Shown here: positions 23,945 through 34,728 of the stretch, in pieces | Position numbering within the stretch: position 1 is the first letter of the stretch | Layout: every line of letters starts with the position of its first letter | Assembly: GCA_036435485.1 (NCBI GenBank) | Contig: CM071600.1 | Location: 159,662,546-159,726,545 of the forward strand | Length of the DNA: 64,000 nucleotides | Source: Saposhnikovia divaricata | Lineage: Eukaryota; Streptophyta; Magnoliopsida; Apiales; Apiaceae | Direction: 5' to 3' | Position numbers and translations under genes: made by a program | The notes under the pieces: model-generated | The model's database searches: none | The model's input: the letters and a program-made list of their open reading frames with translations, nothing else | Told to the model about the DNA's origin: nothing

Positions 23945-24399
23945 ATAAAAAGTGTTGCAAATAAGTGTTGCCAATAAAATCTAAAAAACCAAAAAGTATT
24001 GCAAGAGGTACCAAAATGTTGCAGATAATTGTTGCAAAAAAAACCAAAAGTATTGCAAAATGCATCAAAATGTTGCATAAAAATGTTGCAATAAACTCAC
24101 TTTGTAACATTTTAAGTCAATTAATGTTGCAAAAAAGTGTTGCATTAGTCTGTTGTAACTCATTAAAAATGTTGCTAAAACATGTAAAAGTGTTACAACA
24201 AACTACAACAAACTCTTATTGTAATACTTTATAAAGTGTTGCAATAAGTTCAAAAAGTGTTGATATAGAAGGCATTGGCAACGCCGGCAAATGCAACGCC
24301 GAGTTTTAGCAAAAGCGTTACATAAACATCTATTGTAACATTTTTGGGGCCTAGTAATACACTTTTTTGACGTTGCAATAGGCCATATTTGGTGTAGTG
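23945..24399. repeat. CACTA subterminal repeat zone and right TIR
   Basis: More than ten copies of GTGTTGCAA-like or TATTGCAAnn-like motifs, ending in the terminal inverted repeat. The left counterpart is 19338-19570. Confidence 0.85.
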
Positions 24400-26144
24400 A
24401 TTTTTACATTTTTTTCATTTTTGTAAAATTTTTAACATTCAATCTGAGTTGAACCGAGTTTGATCCGAGTTATGCCGAGCCGAGTTACTATCCGTGCAAT
24501 GTAAAATCAACTCGGAAATGAATCCGAGTCCAAGTACTCGACCCAGTTATCGGTCTGGTCTGCTCAGAGCCAGAGGGATGATGATCACTTTTAAGGATGC
24601 TATATATTACAGAGTGTTGCTAGTAACTCGGATCACAGAGTGTTACTAGTGTTACAGAGTGTCATAATTTGTGTTACAGAGGGATGATGATCACGTTTAA
24701 GAATGCTATCTGTTACATTAAAATATAATGTAATTTCAAATTTTAAGTTTGGATTAGTAAATGTGTAATATGTTTTAATTTGAAAAGTATATCCCTGGTG
24801 TTTAGAATAGGAACAAACAGTCCTGTTTTTTTTTCCTTTATTTTTCTTAGTTGTAAAATGACCTTTTTTTTTTTTACAAATTCTCTTTTTACCTCTAATA
24901 ATTTTCCTTTGCCCATCCACGACAAGGGTTCAATGAATCGATATTTATTGGGATGGACCGATGGAGATAACGAATGTGTCATCTACAGAAATTTCATATC
25001 CGAGTAAAGTTCATCAGCATCTGTATTGCGTACAGAATTGATTATTTAACAACCCAAACTTAAAGTTAGGCGTATAAAAAAAATGAAAAAGCAGGGAGAT
25101 TTTGGAAATTAGTAGGAAAAATTTATTAAAATATGTCAATTCTATTAAAAATAATTTTATTAATTCATAATTGATATGTTCTAAATTTTCTTCCAGATGA
25201 ACTTTTCATAATTTTTCGTTTATGTTTTAACATTTATTATAATTTTTCTAACAATAATTTTAATTATATTCAATATAGGGTTTACAAAACTTTAATGTAA
25301 TTCTCATTTATTTTAGGATTTGTTTCAAAAATACCAAAGTTGCAATTTTTTTTTTCAAAAATACGGTTGCAACATTTGCAACCTGGTTTGCAACCCCATT
25401 GCAACATTCGGAACCTCAATTGCAACCGATTTTCATTTGCTTACAGCCTCATTTGCAATTTCAGATAGTATTTTTGAAAACATTTTTAAAAAGTTAGGTA
25501 TTTTTATAAATATTCCTTTATTTTATTTTGTTTTTAGATATTTTAGATTATTTCATTTATATTTTATTATAATAAATATTTCGTGTAATTTCGTGTTCGT
25601 GTACTTTCGTGTTTTGTGTACCAAAAATTAAAATAAAAAAACTCTCTTTTTCGTATCGTTTCGTATCGTGTTCACATGTTACGTATCAAATTGACAAGTC
25701 TATTTGTTTTGTATTTAAATATTTAGACAACCATAATTTATGAAAAAAGCATTTTTGATGATATGTAATAATTTGTAAAAAAGGTATTTTAGTTTTATTA
25801 TACTTTTAAAAATTCCCACATAAAAATGTTTGTTTATATATTTGAAGGCTTTAGAGTTTTAAATATAATAATTAATAGCAATGCAAAACATAAAATTTTC
25901 TTTTTAATCTTAAATAAAATGTCAACAAGTTATTAGTTAAAAGTACCAATGCAAAGCATCAAATTTTCATTTTTATCTTAATAAAATGTCAACAAGTTAT
26001 TAGCTAAAATAAAATGTCAACAAGTATTGGATCATAGTATAAAAAAGATGACATATAAATGGATTTATAAGTTGGGTTTTATATATTACTAACTTACAAT
26101 TGCACGGTTTTTTTCAATATATATATATATATATATATATAAAA
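24400..26144. other. AT-rich spacer
   Basis: No gene supported. Near 24440-24560 CCGAGTT-like motifs recur. Near 25335-25460 GCAACC/TTGCAA motifs are clustered. A (TA)n run closes the interval at 26117-26140. The remainder shows nothing recognisable. Confidence 0.6.
25335..25460. repeat. Cluster of GCAAC motifs
   Basis: GTTGCAACATTTGCAACC and related words occur about eight times in 125 bp. This resembles the subterminal motifs of the CACTA element to the left, but no CACTA terminus is present here. Confidence 0.5.
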
Positions 26145-26656
26145 GCCTTTACTCCATAAAAAACATCCATATATAAATAACAATAAAGAACACTAGAAAA
26201 TCAATCTAAGCCATTGAATTAATTATGATCTAGTGGCCCCGCTAGGGGCACCCACAAAATTAAAATACACCCTCACATACTAGATTATTTTTTAAAAAAA
26301 TTTGGATGAATAGTGCCTACCACGTGGCACTGCCACGTCAGCACCATCACGTTGCATGCTTACGTGGCACTGCCACATCAGCCGATGACCTCCCAGTTGC
26401 AGTAACACATGGCATGCCACGTCGGTATCTGCCACGTGGCATGCCACGTCATCATCTGCCACGTGGCACTTTCACGTCATCAACTGGGAGGTCACCTGCT
26501 AACGTGGCTGCGCCACATCAGCATGCCACGAGGCAGGCACTGTTCATCCGATTTTTTTTTTAAAAAAAATGGGGTTGGGTTAATGTGTGTGAAGGTGTAT
26601 TTTAGTTATGTGTGGGTGCATTAAATATGTGGTTTTGAAGTGTTCTTTATTATTGT
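26145..26656. mobile_element. MITE, left part, with G-box-rich arms
   Basis: Left portion of a foldback element. The outer arm ACTCCATAAAAAACATCC at 26151 pairs with the inverse of 35251-35268, and ATAACAATAAAGAACACT pairs with the inverse near 26634-26655. The inner arms around 26228-26350 and 26480-26620 are also inverted copies, with GCACCCACA and GGATGAA-AGTGCCT blocks. The core holds three perfect CACGTG sites (26321, 26433, 26460) and further ACGTGG/CCACGTCA words. The element sits in TA repeats. It is interrupted at 26656 by the Tat-like retrotransposon and resumes at 35245. No coding capacity. Confidence 0.8.
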
Positions 26657-27167
26657 TGTTGTGGAATAAAAAGTAGGGTATATTTATTGCGTATTGACTG
26701 CTAGGGTTAACGGGAGCTTCGAGCTTTAATGGCTGATCAACTGTTTCGTGACTTAACTCGGGTCCTCACAAGATGCCTACGTGTCTTGCAATATATCAAG
26801 AATCAAGTCAAAAAATGTAGTTCTTGGTGTGAAGGAGTAGGTCCTTATATAGGTGATGAAAACCCTAGAATTAGGGTAGAGTTAGGAGACTTGATGGACA
26901 AGTCACAGCTTAGGCCCAATTCTAGAGCCTTCTAACAGATAAGAAGATAAGTATTAGAGGTATATGCCTTGGAGACCACTCCTGATATGATTTAGTTTCA
27001 TTGTTGACTCAAATTCGAAGTCTTATTTTTGGCTGATTTTACAGCTACGAAATTAATATCAATTCAAGGGTTTCGGGCCTCATTAATGGGCTTTAACCTT
27101 AGACCAACATAGGTTTAATTAATACCGCATTTAATGTATTTCGAGGGTTTATCTTTAGCCCATATCA
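26657..27167 (-). repeat. 3' LTR of Tat-like element 1
   Basis: 511 bp; on the plus strand it runs from TGTTGTGGAATAAA to GCCCATATCA. It is adjacent to a polypurine tract read on the minus strand (AGAAGTTGGGGGGCAAA, plus-strand 27168-27184). Confidence 0.93.
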
Positions 27168-27479
27168 TTTGCCCCCCAACTTCTAGGAAAACTGATCAGG
27201 TTTTCATTGAAGTTATAATTGTCTATATTAAGATTCAGGATCATTTTTATCCCTTACCCGGGACTTTTCCTACCCTATTATTGGGATTTTATTTGTACAC
27301 TAGTGTTTCACATGTACCGTCTTGGTTGTAAAGTGTGGAGCGACCTACACATTTACGACGATTTGCCTTATTCGGGATTTTAACTTGTGCTCGCTTTTAG
27401 CAATTTCGGCACTTTTATAGAGCTTTCATGCATTTTTAGCATAAATTATCACTCGAAAATATTTCTATAATTTTTCTCG

Positions 27480-27930
27480 TACTTTTCTGTACTTTTCCTA
27501 ATATTTTAGGAATTTTCGTGTACTCGTAGATATTTTTTCTTGTTTATTCCTAATAATTTAGGAATTTTTATATACCCATGGGTATTTTCCTTAATTTTTC
27601 CTAATAATTTAGAAATTTTCGGGTACCCACAGGTATTTTTCTTAATTTTTCCTAATAATTTATGAATTTTCGGGTACCCACAGGTATTTTTCTTAATTTT
27701 TCCTAATAATTTAGGAATTTTTATATACCCACGGGTATTTTTCTTAATTTTTCCTAATAATTTAGGAATTTTCGGGTACCCACAGGTATTTTTCTTAATT
27801 TTTCCTAATAATTTAGGAATTTTCGGGTACCCACAGGTATTTTTCTTAATTTTTCCTAATAATTTAGGAATTTTCGGGTACCCACAGGTATTTTTCTTAA
27901 TTTTTCATAATAATTTAGGAATTAACTTGT
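27480..27930. repeat. Tandem array, 51 bp unit, about 8 copies
   Basis: The unit contains TTTTTCCTAATAATTTAGG, AATTTTCGGGTACCCACAGG and TATTTTTCTTAA. GGGTACCC recurs every 51 bp (for example at 27621 and 27672). A diverged version of the same array occurs in Tat-like element 2 at 41150-41440. Confidence 0.93.
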
Positions 27931-28029
27931 AACCAATGTAAAACTTCAAAGGTCAAATTGTAATTTGACCATTTAGAATTCATTCTCATTCATTTCCGAA
28001 TGGAATTGTCCTTGGGGCCTACTTTGTTT

Positions 28030-28650
28030 CATGCTTCACTCGACAAATTCATTCGGCAATTTTTTTTTTTTTAAACTTGTGAATGAAAAAGGCATGGTGG
28101 GCCAGGCCTAACTTTCCTTTCTCAATCGACAATTCTACTCGGCCATGTATTCATTCGGCTTTTACAGTTTTTTGTCTCCCACTCGCCGTTTTCATTCGGC
28201 TTTTCCTTTTTTTTTAAAAAAAAAATTTCCGATTGAAAATTTAAAGTGGGGCCACCCCATTTTTATCCTCCTGCTCGGCAATTTCATTCGGAATTTTTTT
28301 TAACATTTTTCGATTGAAAATTTCAAGTGGGGGTCACCCCATTTTTATCCTCCTGCTCGAAAATTTCATTAGGATTTTCCATTTTTTTTTTGAATTTTCG
28401 ATTCAAAAATCAGATGGGCCCCAGGCCTTTTTTGCATCTCATTCGAACACCTCCTATCGAATTTTTTTTTTAACAACCCAATTTTCGAATGAAAATTGAT
28501 AGGTGGGACCAGTCCATTTTTGGTCTTCATTCGATAAGTAGCAATCGAAAATTATTATTTCGAATTTCTATTTTTCGAGCGAGATTTTTGAATGGGGCTC
28601 TTGCCCTACTTGGATTTTTTAATTTTTCCTTCCTTTTCGAAAAATTCGAA
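28030..28650. repeat. Degenerate repeat zone with T/A homopolymers
   Basis: Repeating theme of CATTCGG, CTCCTGCTCG, GTGGGGCCACCCC and ATTTTCGATTGAAAA with 8-14 bp T runs. Units are too diverged to set a period by eye. Confidence 0.6.
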
Positions 28651-28969
28651 TCGAAAAACATTTCTTATGTATATTTGTACCGGACTAACCCTCTAGGGTT
28701 GTATTTATGCATTTTTCTGATTTTTCTTTTACTTAATTATTTTATCATTTGTACTTGGCCTTTCTTGGCTAGCAATTCAAATATGCTTTGATACATAACA
28801 AACATAGAACTTGAGTAAAGAAAACCAAATTGCATTAATAAATTCTGAAATGGGTTCAACCCTTACATAATACTCTACTTCTTACTCGGAGTTTGCAAAC
28901 TCTGATATGGTTTCGTCGACCTTATTTCTACTTTCCTATTAGTTATAAGCTATATCCTACTTAGGATAA

Positions 28970-31900
28970 TCAAACATAATAGACTTTGAGGTTCGATGCA
29001 TGCCAAGTGCGAGGCACCTCGTTTCCTTCCAAAGTCTCCAACTTGTATGATCCTCGTCCCAGTGTGCCTTTGACCCGATATGGGCCTTCCCAATTTGGAG
29101 CCTGCTTCCCCTTCTGTCCAACTCCGGATGCTTCAATCTTTCTAAGTACTAGGTCCCCCTGACGGAAGAACCTTTCTTTCACCCTTAGGTTATAGTAGAA
29201 GGAGGCTTTCTTCTGATGTTCAACATTTCTAGCATGAGCTTCATCCCTTACCTCATCTATCAGATCAAGGGCCAGCTTCATTCCTTCTTCATTGGTGTCA
29301 GGTTCGAAGGCTTCCACCCGTGGAGATGTATGCATGATTTCTACGGGTACTACAGCCTCAGTTCCATAAGCTAACATGAATGGGGTTGCCCCAGTGGTCA
29401 CCTTACAGGTGGTGCGGTACGCCCAGAGTATGGGTATCAATTCATCCACCCAGGTGTTCCTAGAGCGTTCTACCCTTTTCTTAAGTCCATCAAGGATGAT
29501 TCGATTAGCAACCTCAGCTTGCACATTGGCTTGAGGGTGGGCAACCGAGGTAAACCGGAGCTCAATTCCATTATCATCACAGTAGTCCCTAAATTCTTTA
29601 TTGCTGAATTGTAACCCATTATCCGTAACCAGGATTCATGGTATTCCATACCTACACATGATGTTCTCCCACAGGAACTGCGCGACTTGCTTGGTCGTAA
29701 TCTTGGCCAACGGTTTGGCTTCAATCCATTTGGTAAAATAATCGATAGCAACTATCAAGAACTTCCTTTGTGCAGTGGCCATGGGAAATGGCCCAAGTAT
29801 ATCCATCCCCCACATAGCAAAAGGAATGGGTGAGCTGATGGATGTCCACATCTCTAGCGGTTGCCTAACCACTGGTGCATGTTTCTGGCACCAGTCACAC
29901 TTTTTCACGTAATCTTTAGCATCGGCCATCATCTCAGACCAATAGAACCCGAGTCTAACTATCTTGTGAGCTAGGGCCCTGCTCCCCAAGTGCTGTCCGC
30001 AAATCCCCTCATGGACCTCCTCAATAGCTGATTTGGCCTCCTCGGGTCTTAAGCACTTTAGATATGGAATCACAAAAGACTTCTTGTATAGTATCCCTTC
30101 AATTAGTGCATACCTTAAAGCCCTCACAGACAATTTTCGTGCCTCCATGGCATTAGTCGGGAGCCAACCGGTCTCGAGGTGTGCTTTTATGGGATCTATC
30201 CAACATTCCCTGACATCAATAGGCGCGACCAACTTTGAATCGATGGTAGGGGCTCTAAGAACTTGGAAGTACACACTTCCAGAGTAATTCTCTATCTCGG
30301 AGGAGGCGAACTTGGATAAGGCATCGGCCTTGATGTTCTCCTCCCTCGGAATGTGCTCTATGTAACACTCATCAAATTGAGTCATTACTGCCTTCACAAG
30401 CCTTAAGTACTTGGCCATGGTTTCATCCCTTGCCTCAAACTCTCCATTGACTTGGGCCACAACTAGCCTTGAATCTCCACAAACTTTAAGATTCTTAACC
30501 CTTAATACCCCTGCCAGACCAAGTCGGCTATCAAAGCTTCATACTCTGCCTCATTGTTGGTTGTTGGGAAGTCCAACTTCAGGGCGTATTCAATCGCGAA
30601 TCCATCGGGACTTTGCAGAACAAGACCTGCACCACTTGTTTTTGTTTTTGTTGCCCCATCAAAATAGAGCATCCAGTATTCCTTCTCCTCGAGCACGAGT
30701 TCCTTATCCTCCTTATACGGTTCATTGCCTTCTTGAGGTACTATCTCTTGGCCCCCGACTTCTTGGTTGTCGATGGTACATTCAACCACGAAGTCAGCCA
30801 ATGTCTGGGCTTTGATGGCCGTCCTTGGCTTGAACTTAACATCAAATTCTCCCAACTCAATTGCCCACTTGATGAGCCTACCACTAGCTTTAGGGTTGTG
30901 CAAAATATTCCTTAACGGTTGTTCTATAAGGACCTCTATCTTATGTGCCTGAAAATAAGGCCGTAACTTCCTAGAAGCGGTCACCAACGCTAAGGCAAAC
31001 TTCTCAATGGTGGAGTAATTCAACTCTGCTCCGTGTAAAACCTTACTCACATAGTATATGGGTTTCTGAACCTTGTCTTCTTCCTTCACAAGCACAACAC
31101 TCACTGCTTGATCTGAAATTGCCAAGTAGAGATAGAGGATTTCTCCCGTACTTGGTTTAGCTAGCAATGGGGCCTCAGCCATATACTTCTTCACTTGCTC
31201 AAAGGCCTCTTGGCTTTCCTCTGTCCATTCAAAGTTTTTTACCTTCTTCAGGGTTTTAAAGAATGGCAAACACTTGTCCCCGGATTTGGAGACGAATCTC
31301 CCCAATGCAGCAATCCTCCCGGTTAATTTCTGTACGTCCCTTATAGAACGTGGTGGTTCCATGTCCAAGATAGCCTTGATTTTGTTAGGGTTAGCCTCGA
31401 TTCCCCGTTTTGAGACCATGAGACCCAAGAACTTTCCTGACCCAACACCGAAAGCACATTTGGTTGGGTTCAACATCATCTTATGGTGCCTTAGCACTTC
31501 AAATGCCTCACGTAGGTGCTCGATGTGATCTACCTTGTGTAGGCTTTTCACCAACATATCATCCACATAAACTTCCATAGTCTTTCCAATGAGATGGGCA
31601 AAAATCTTGTTTACCAACCTCTAATAGGTAGCTCCTGCGTTCTTCAGTCCAAAGGCCATGACCAGGTAACAATACACACCAAAGTCGGTGATGAATGATA
31701 CCTTAGGGATGTCGTCCTTGTGCATCTTAATTTGGTTGTAGCCACTGAAGCCATCCATGAAACTCAGCATGTCGTGCCCAGCCGTGGCATCTATCAACAT
31801 ATCGATCCTTGGAAAAGGGAAACAGTCCTTTGGGCATGCATCATTCAGATCAGTAAAGTCTATACACATCCTCCACTTTCCATTGGCCTTCTTGACCATT

Positions 31901-32205
31901 ACAGGATTGGCCAACCATTCTGGGAACTGAATTTCCTCAATGAAACCCGCTTCTTGGAGTTTATCAACTTCCTGTTTTATGGCTTCTTGCCTCTCAGGTG
32001 CAAAATTTCTCTTCTTTTGTTTCACCGTCTTCCTTTCCGGATCAACATTCAAGTTGTGTGTTATCAGTTGGGGATCTATCCCAGGCATATCGGCTGCTGT
32101 CCATGCAAAGACGTCATTATTGTCTTGTAGGAAGGCAATCAGCTTGCTTCTCAAGGGGTCTTTCAGAGATGCTCCGATGTAGTTAACCTTCTCAGGATCT
32201 CCCAA
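28970..32205 (-). pseudogene. Pol of Tat-like element 1 (RT, RNase H, integrase), disrupted
   Basis: Polyprotein for reverse transcription and integration. RT at 32205-31300 has WRMCIDFTDLNDACPKD, FSGYNQIKM and the catalytic YVDD in VYVDDMLVKS. An RNase H-like domain follows, then a second RNase H (MLYFDGATKTKTSGAGLV) of the kind found in Tat elements. Integrase has an H-H-C-C zinc region (GQHLGSRALAHK, CDWCQKHA), the first catalytic Asp in WGMDILGPFP, the second in VTDNG, and a C-terminal region ending NLKVYYV. Lesions: TAG at 31621-31623 where the family has Gln in ATYQRLV; a single-base deletion near 30521; TGA at 29636-29638 where YGIPRILV is expected. The first segment follows gag-PR in frame after a TAG at 32206. 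Confidence 0.93.
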
Positions 32206-34695
32206 CTACAAAGGTATGTGAATTAAGTCCTCTGCTGGCTTTTCTCTTCGTTCTTCATCCTCACGGATGTCCATATCCTCAATCGGGAGGACCTGCCCCC
32301 CAGTTCCATCAGGCCTCAAAGCGGCCACATAACAACTCCTTGCCATTTTTTGATCTCCTTTTTCTTCTCCCACACCGTTTCTGGTTGGGAACTTAATTTT
32401 CAAATGATATGTAGAGGCAACTGCCTTGAATGCATGGAGTCCCGTCCTGCCTAAGATAGCATTATAGGTAGACGTGGCTTTGATGACCAAAAAATTTAAC
32501 ATCTGAGTTGCCTCCCGTGGCTCCTGCCCTATAGTCACGGGTAGCTGAATTGTCCCCTCAACTTTCGATTCTACTCCGTTGAACCCGTATATGGGCATGT
32601 TTGACGGAGTCAACTGAGACTCAGTGTATCCCATCTTAAAAAAGGCAACATGGAACAGAATGTCCACCGATGCTCCATTGTCTATTAAGACTCTCTTCAC
32701 TTGGGAGTTGCCTATCACAGGTGAAATCACCAGTGGATCATCATGGGGGAACTTCACCCCTTCAAGGTCCGAGTCATCGAATCCAATCGAGACCTCCGTT
32801 TTTGCACGCTTTGGTGCTTCCCCAACAATGTGCATCACCTCTCGTGCATATGCCTTTCTGGAATTTCTGCTTGACCCGGCCGCTGTCGGGCCACTGAAAA
32901 TCATGTTTATCACTGGCCCCCGGGGCTGTGGATTACGGTTACGATCTTCATCATTCCTATCATAATCGCATCTCGAGTTTCCTCGATCCCCATCTTTGCA
33001 GAATTTATTTAACTTTCCTCTGCGGATCAAGAACTCAATCTCATCTTTCAGTTGCCTACAATCGTCGGTATCGTGCCCCACGTCTTTGTGGAATCGGCAG
33101 TATTGGTTCTTATTTCTCTTCTCAGGATCTGTCCTTAGTGGTTTCGGCCATCTTACGTCCCTATCCTTCTCTATGTCCATCAGGATTTGGCTTCTTGGGG
33201 CGTTCAACCTTGCATAATCCGTAAACCTTTGTCCTGGACTACCCTTTTTAGGGGCTGAATCAGAATCTCTGCCCGTGCGCGGGTACTTATCTCTCCCATC
33301 ATATTCTTCTTCCATCTTTTTCTTCCTAGAATTGTCACCATTCCCGATGTTTCCCGTTACTGACTCTTTCTTTAGACTATCCTTAGCTTTGATATACTTA
33401 CTCACCCTTTGTTGAAGCTCAGTCATGTTCTCAGGGGGATGCTTGGCCAATGACATCTTGAAATAAACATTCGAAGTCCCATTCTGCAAAGCCACCATGG
33501 CCACTTTATTCTCTAAATCAATAATGTTGAGCGTCTCCTTGGTGAACCGTTTGAGGTAATCTCTAAGATTCTCATTTTTCCCTTGAACCACAGTCATGAG
33601 GGATGTGGAATCCTTTTCATGAATCCTTCCACCAATGAATTGGCTGACGAAAGCGGTGCTTAGCTCTTTGAAAGAGGCGATGGAATTTGGTGGTAGGCGA
33701 CTGTACCAACGTTGCGCCATGCCCGCTAGGGTTTGGGGAAACGCCCTACACTTCAAAGCATCGCTAGCAGGTTTTAGTAGTAGTGCATTAGAGAACATCC
33801 TTACATGATTTGCGGGGTCTCCCGTTCCATCGTAAGCCTTTATGGTAGGCATCTTGAACTTTCGTGATATGCGCGCATTCATCACCTCCTCAGTGAATGG
33901 AGGAGTTGGATCATCAGGATCTCCAAGTTGCATCAGGTCTTTAGGGTCACCTCTGGGGGTTTCGACCCTCATGTTTCCTCTTTTAGGGACCTCAGCCCTC
34001 CTCTCTCTCCTTGGGGTTCCTTCCAAATCAACAAAAGGAGTTTCTCCTCCTGTTGTTGGTGGGGGTCGGCCCTGATTCTGTCTTTTTTGCTCCCGTTCTA
34101 TGTCCTCCTTCAATTTCTGGATCCTGGCCTCATGAGCCTTAATTTTTTCAGCAGCTGTTAGAGGGGGTCCATCATAAATACTTCGTCGACCTTGCCCAAT
34201 AGGTTCCTTACTTGGACGACGCCTCCTCGGGGGTTGATCTCTATCCTCATCTTCCGAGGATGAATCATCAGAGTATGGGCCGGAATAGTCGTGGTATTGG
34301 TGGCCTTGGTCGGGTCCTAAACCCCTGATGTAAGGTGGGTTGCACGGCTCGTGTATTTGGAGGGCATGACCTCTTGGTCCGGCCTGGTACAAGGGATAAT
34401 TGGGCAACCCATATATCGGGTTCGTTCTTGCGGGGATCACAGTAGTAGAGATCTGAGCGATGGGGGGAACGGATTGACCTCCAAGAGGGGAGACTACCAT
34501 CTGTAAGGGATTCGTCCCTTGAGTAGAGAGATTCATCACCAAAGGCAACGATCCATGAGTTTGCGCTTCAGTTCCTTGTGGCTGAATGATCTGTGGTTGA
34601 GAACTCACCCCTAGGGGTACTTGTTCTCCAATTGGGGGTGCGGTGGTGCTGGTAATGGTTTCAGAAAGTGTTGGTGTTCTCCGGCTGGTAACCAT
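32206..34695 (-). CDS. Gag-protease of Tat-like element 1
   Basis: An 829-residue uninterrupted ORF, from ATG at 34695 to TAG at 32206. A Pro/Gln/Thr-rich N-terminus (about 1-140) precedes an Asp/Arg-rich region. A retrotransposon gag domain lies at about 285-400 (MPTIKAYDGTGDPANHVRMF, WYSRLPPNSI). A zinc-binding-like motif CRFHKDVGHDTDDC follows. The aspartic protease has VLIDNGASVDILF with the catalytic Asp at residue 672 and AILGRTGLHAF downstream. The start lies about 15 bp inside the primer site. The closing TAG is in frame with RT, so it may be a mutated Gln codon or a readthrough signal. Confidence 0.9.
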   Translation of the reverse strand: MVTSRRTPTLSETITSTTAPPIGEQVPLGVSSQPQIIQPQGTEAQTHGSLPLVMNLSTQGTNPLQMVVSPLGGQSVPPIAQISTTVIPARTNPIYGLPNYPLYQAGPRGHALQIHEPCNPPYIRGLGPDQGHQYHDYSGPYSDDSSSEDEDRDQPPRRRRPSKEPIGQGRRSIYDGPPLTAAEKIKAHEARIQKLKEDIEREQKRQNQGRPPPTTGGETPFVDLEGTPRRERRAEVPKRGNMRVETPRGDPKDLMQLGDPDDPTPPFTEEVMNARISRKFKMPTIKAYDGTGDPANHVRMFSNALLLKPASDALKCRAFPQTLAGMAQRWYSRLPPNSIASFKELSTAFVSQFIGGRIHEKDSTSLMTVVQGKNENLRDYLKRFTKETLNIIDLENKVAMVALQNGTSNVYFKMSLAKHPPENMTELQQRVSKYIKAKDSLKKESVTGNIGNGDNSRKKKMEEEYDGRDKYPRTGRDSDSAPKKGSPGQRFTDYARLNAPRSQILMDIEKDRDVRWPKPLRTDPEKRNKNQYCRFHKDVGHDTDDCRQLKDEIEFLIRRGKLNKFCKDGDRGNSRCDYDRNDEDRNRNPQPRGPVINMIFSGPTAAGSSRNSRKAYAREVMHIVGEAPKRAKTEVSIGFDDSDLEGVKFPHDDPLVISPVIGNSQVKRVLIDNGASVDILFHVAFFKMGYTESQLTPSNMPIYGFNGVESKVEGTIQLPVTIGQEPREATQMLNFLVIKATSTYNAILGRTGLHAFKAVASTYHLKIKFPTRNGVGEEKGDQKMARSCYVAALRPDGTGGQVLPIEDMDIREDEERREKPAEDLIHIPL

Positions 34696-34708
34696 GGTTG
34701 ATATCCGG

Positions 34709-34726
34709 TTCCCACAGACGGCGCCA
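34709..34726 (-). other. Primer-binding site of Tat-like element 1
   Basis: Read on the minus strand, TGGCGCCGTCTGTGGGAA starts two bases after the 5' LTR. The same site occurs in Tat-like element 2 at 47005-47022. Confidence 0.8.
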
Positions 34727-34728
34727 AA

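Larger units (their letters stand above)
19338..24399 (+). mobile_element. Non-autonomous CACTA transposon carrying host gene fragments
   Basis: The left end CACTACACCAAATATGGCC at 19338 is matched by its inverse ending TTGGTGTAGTG at 24399, so the element spans 5062 bp with CACTA termini. Both subterminal zones are full of short GTGTTGCAATA-type motifs in direct and inverted form, the usual transposase-binding architecture of En/Spm elements. The flanking trinucleotides are GTT on the left and ATT on the right, one mismatch from a 3 bp target duplication. No transposase is present. The interior carries plus-strand fragments of a 2-oxoglutarate dioxygenase, acetyl-CoA carboxylase alpha-CT and two receptor-like cytoplasmic kinases, with introns partly kept. 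This is the transduplication known for CACTA elements. Confidence 0.92.
27168..28969 (-). other. 3' untranslated region of Tat-like element 1
   Basis: 1.8 kb between pol and the 3' LTR, with no ORF. It holds the polypurine tract next to the LTR, a 51 bp tandem array (27480-27930), and a zone at 28030-28650 where CATTCGGCAATTT-like words alternate with homopolymer T/A tracts at irregular spacing. Confidence 0.8.

Noticed and set aside
24633..25007. Overlapping ORFs on both strands in the 24.6-25.0 kb spacer
   Set aside because: Low-complexity Lys- and Phe-rich translations from A/T runs, no start context or family similarity.
26729..26935. A 68-codon plus-strand ORF in the LTR of Tat-like element 1, also present at 34801-35007
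   Set aside because: It lies antisense in the LTR and is shared only because the two LTRs are recent copies of each other. The corresponding LTR of element 2 has no such frame, so there is no sign of selection.
32624..34161. Plus-strand ORFs of 75-113 codons opposite gag-protease
   Set aside because: Shadows of the strongly biased gag-protease coding strand; no independent motifs.
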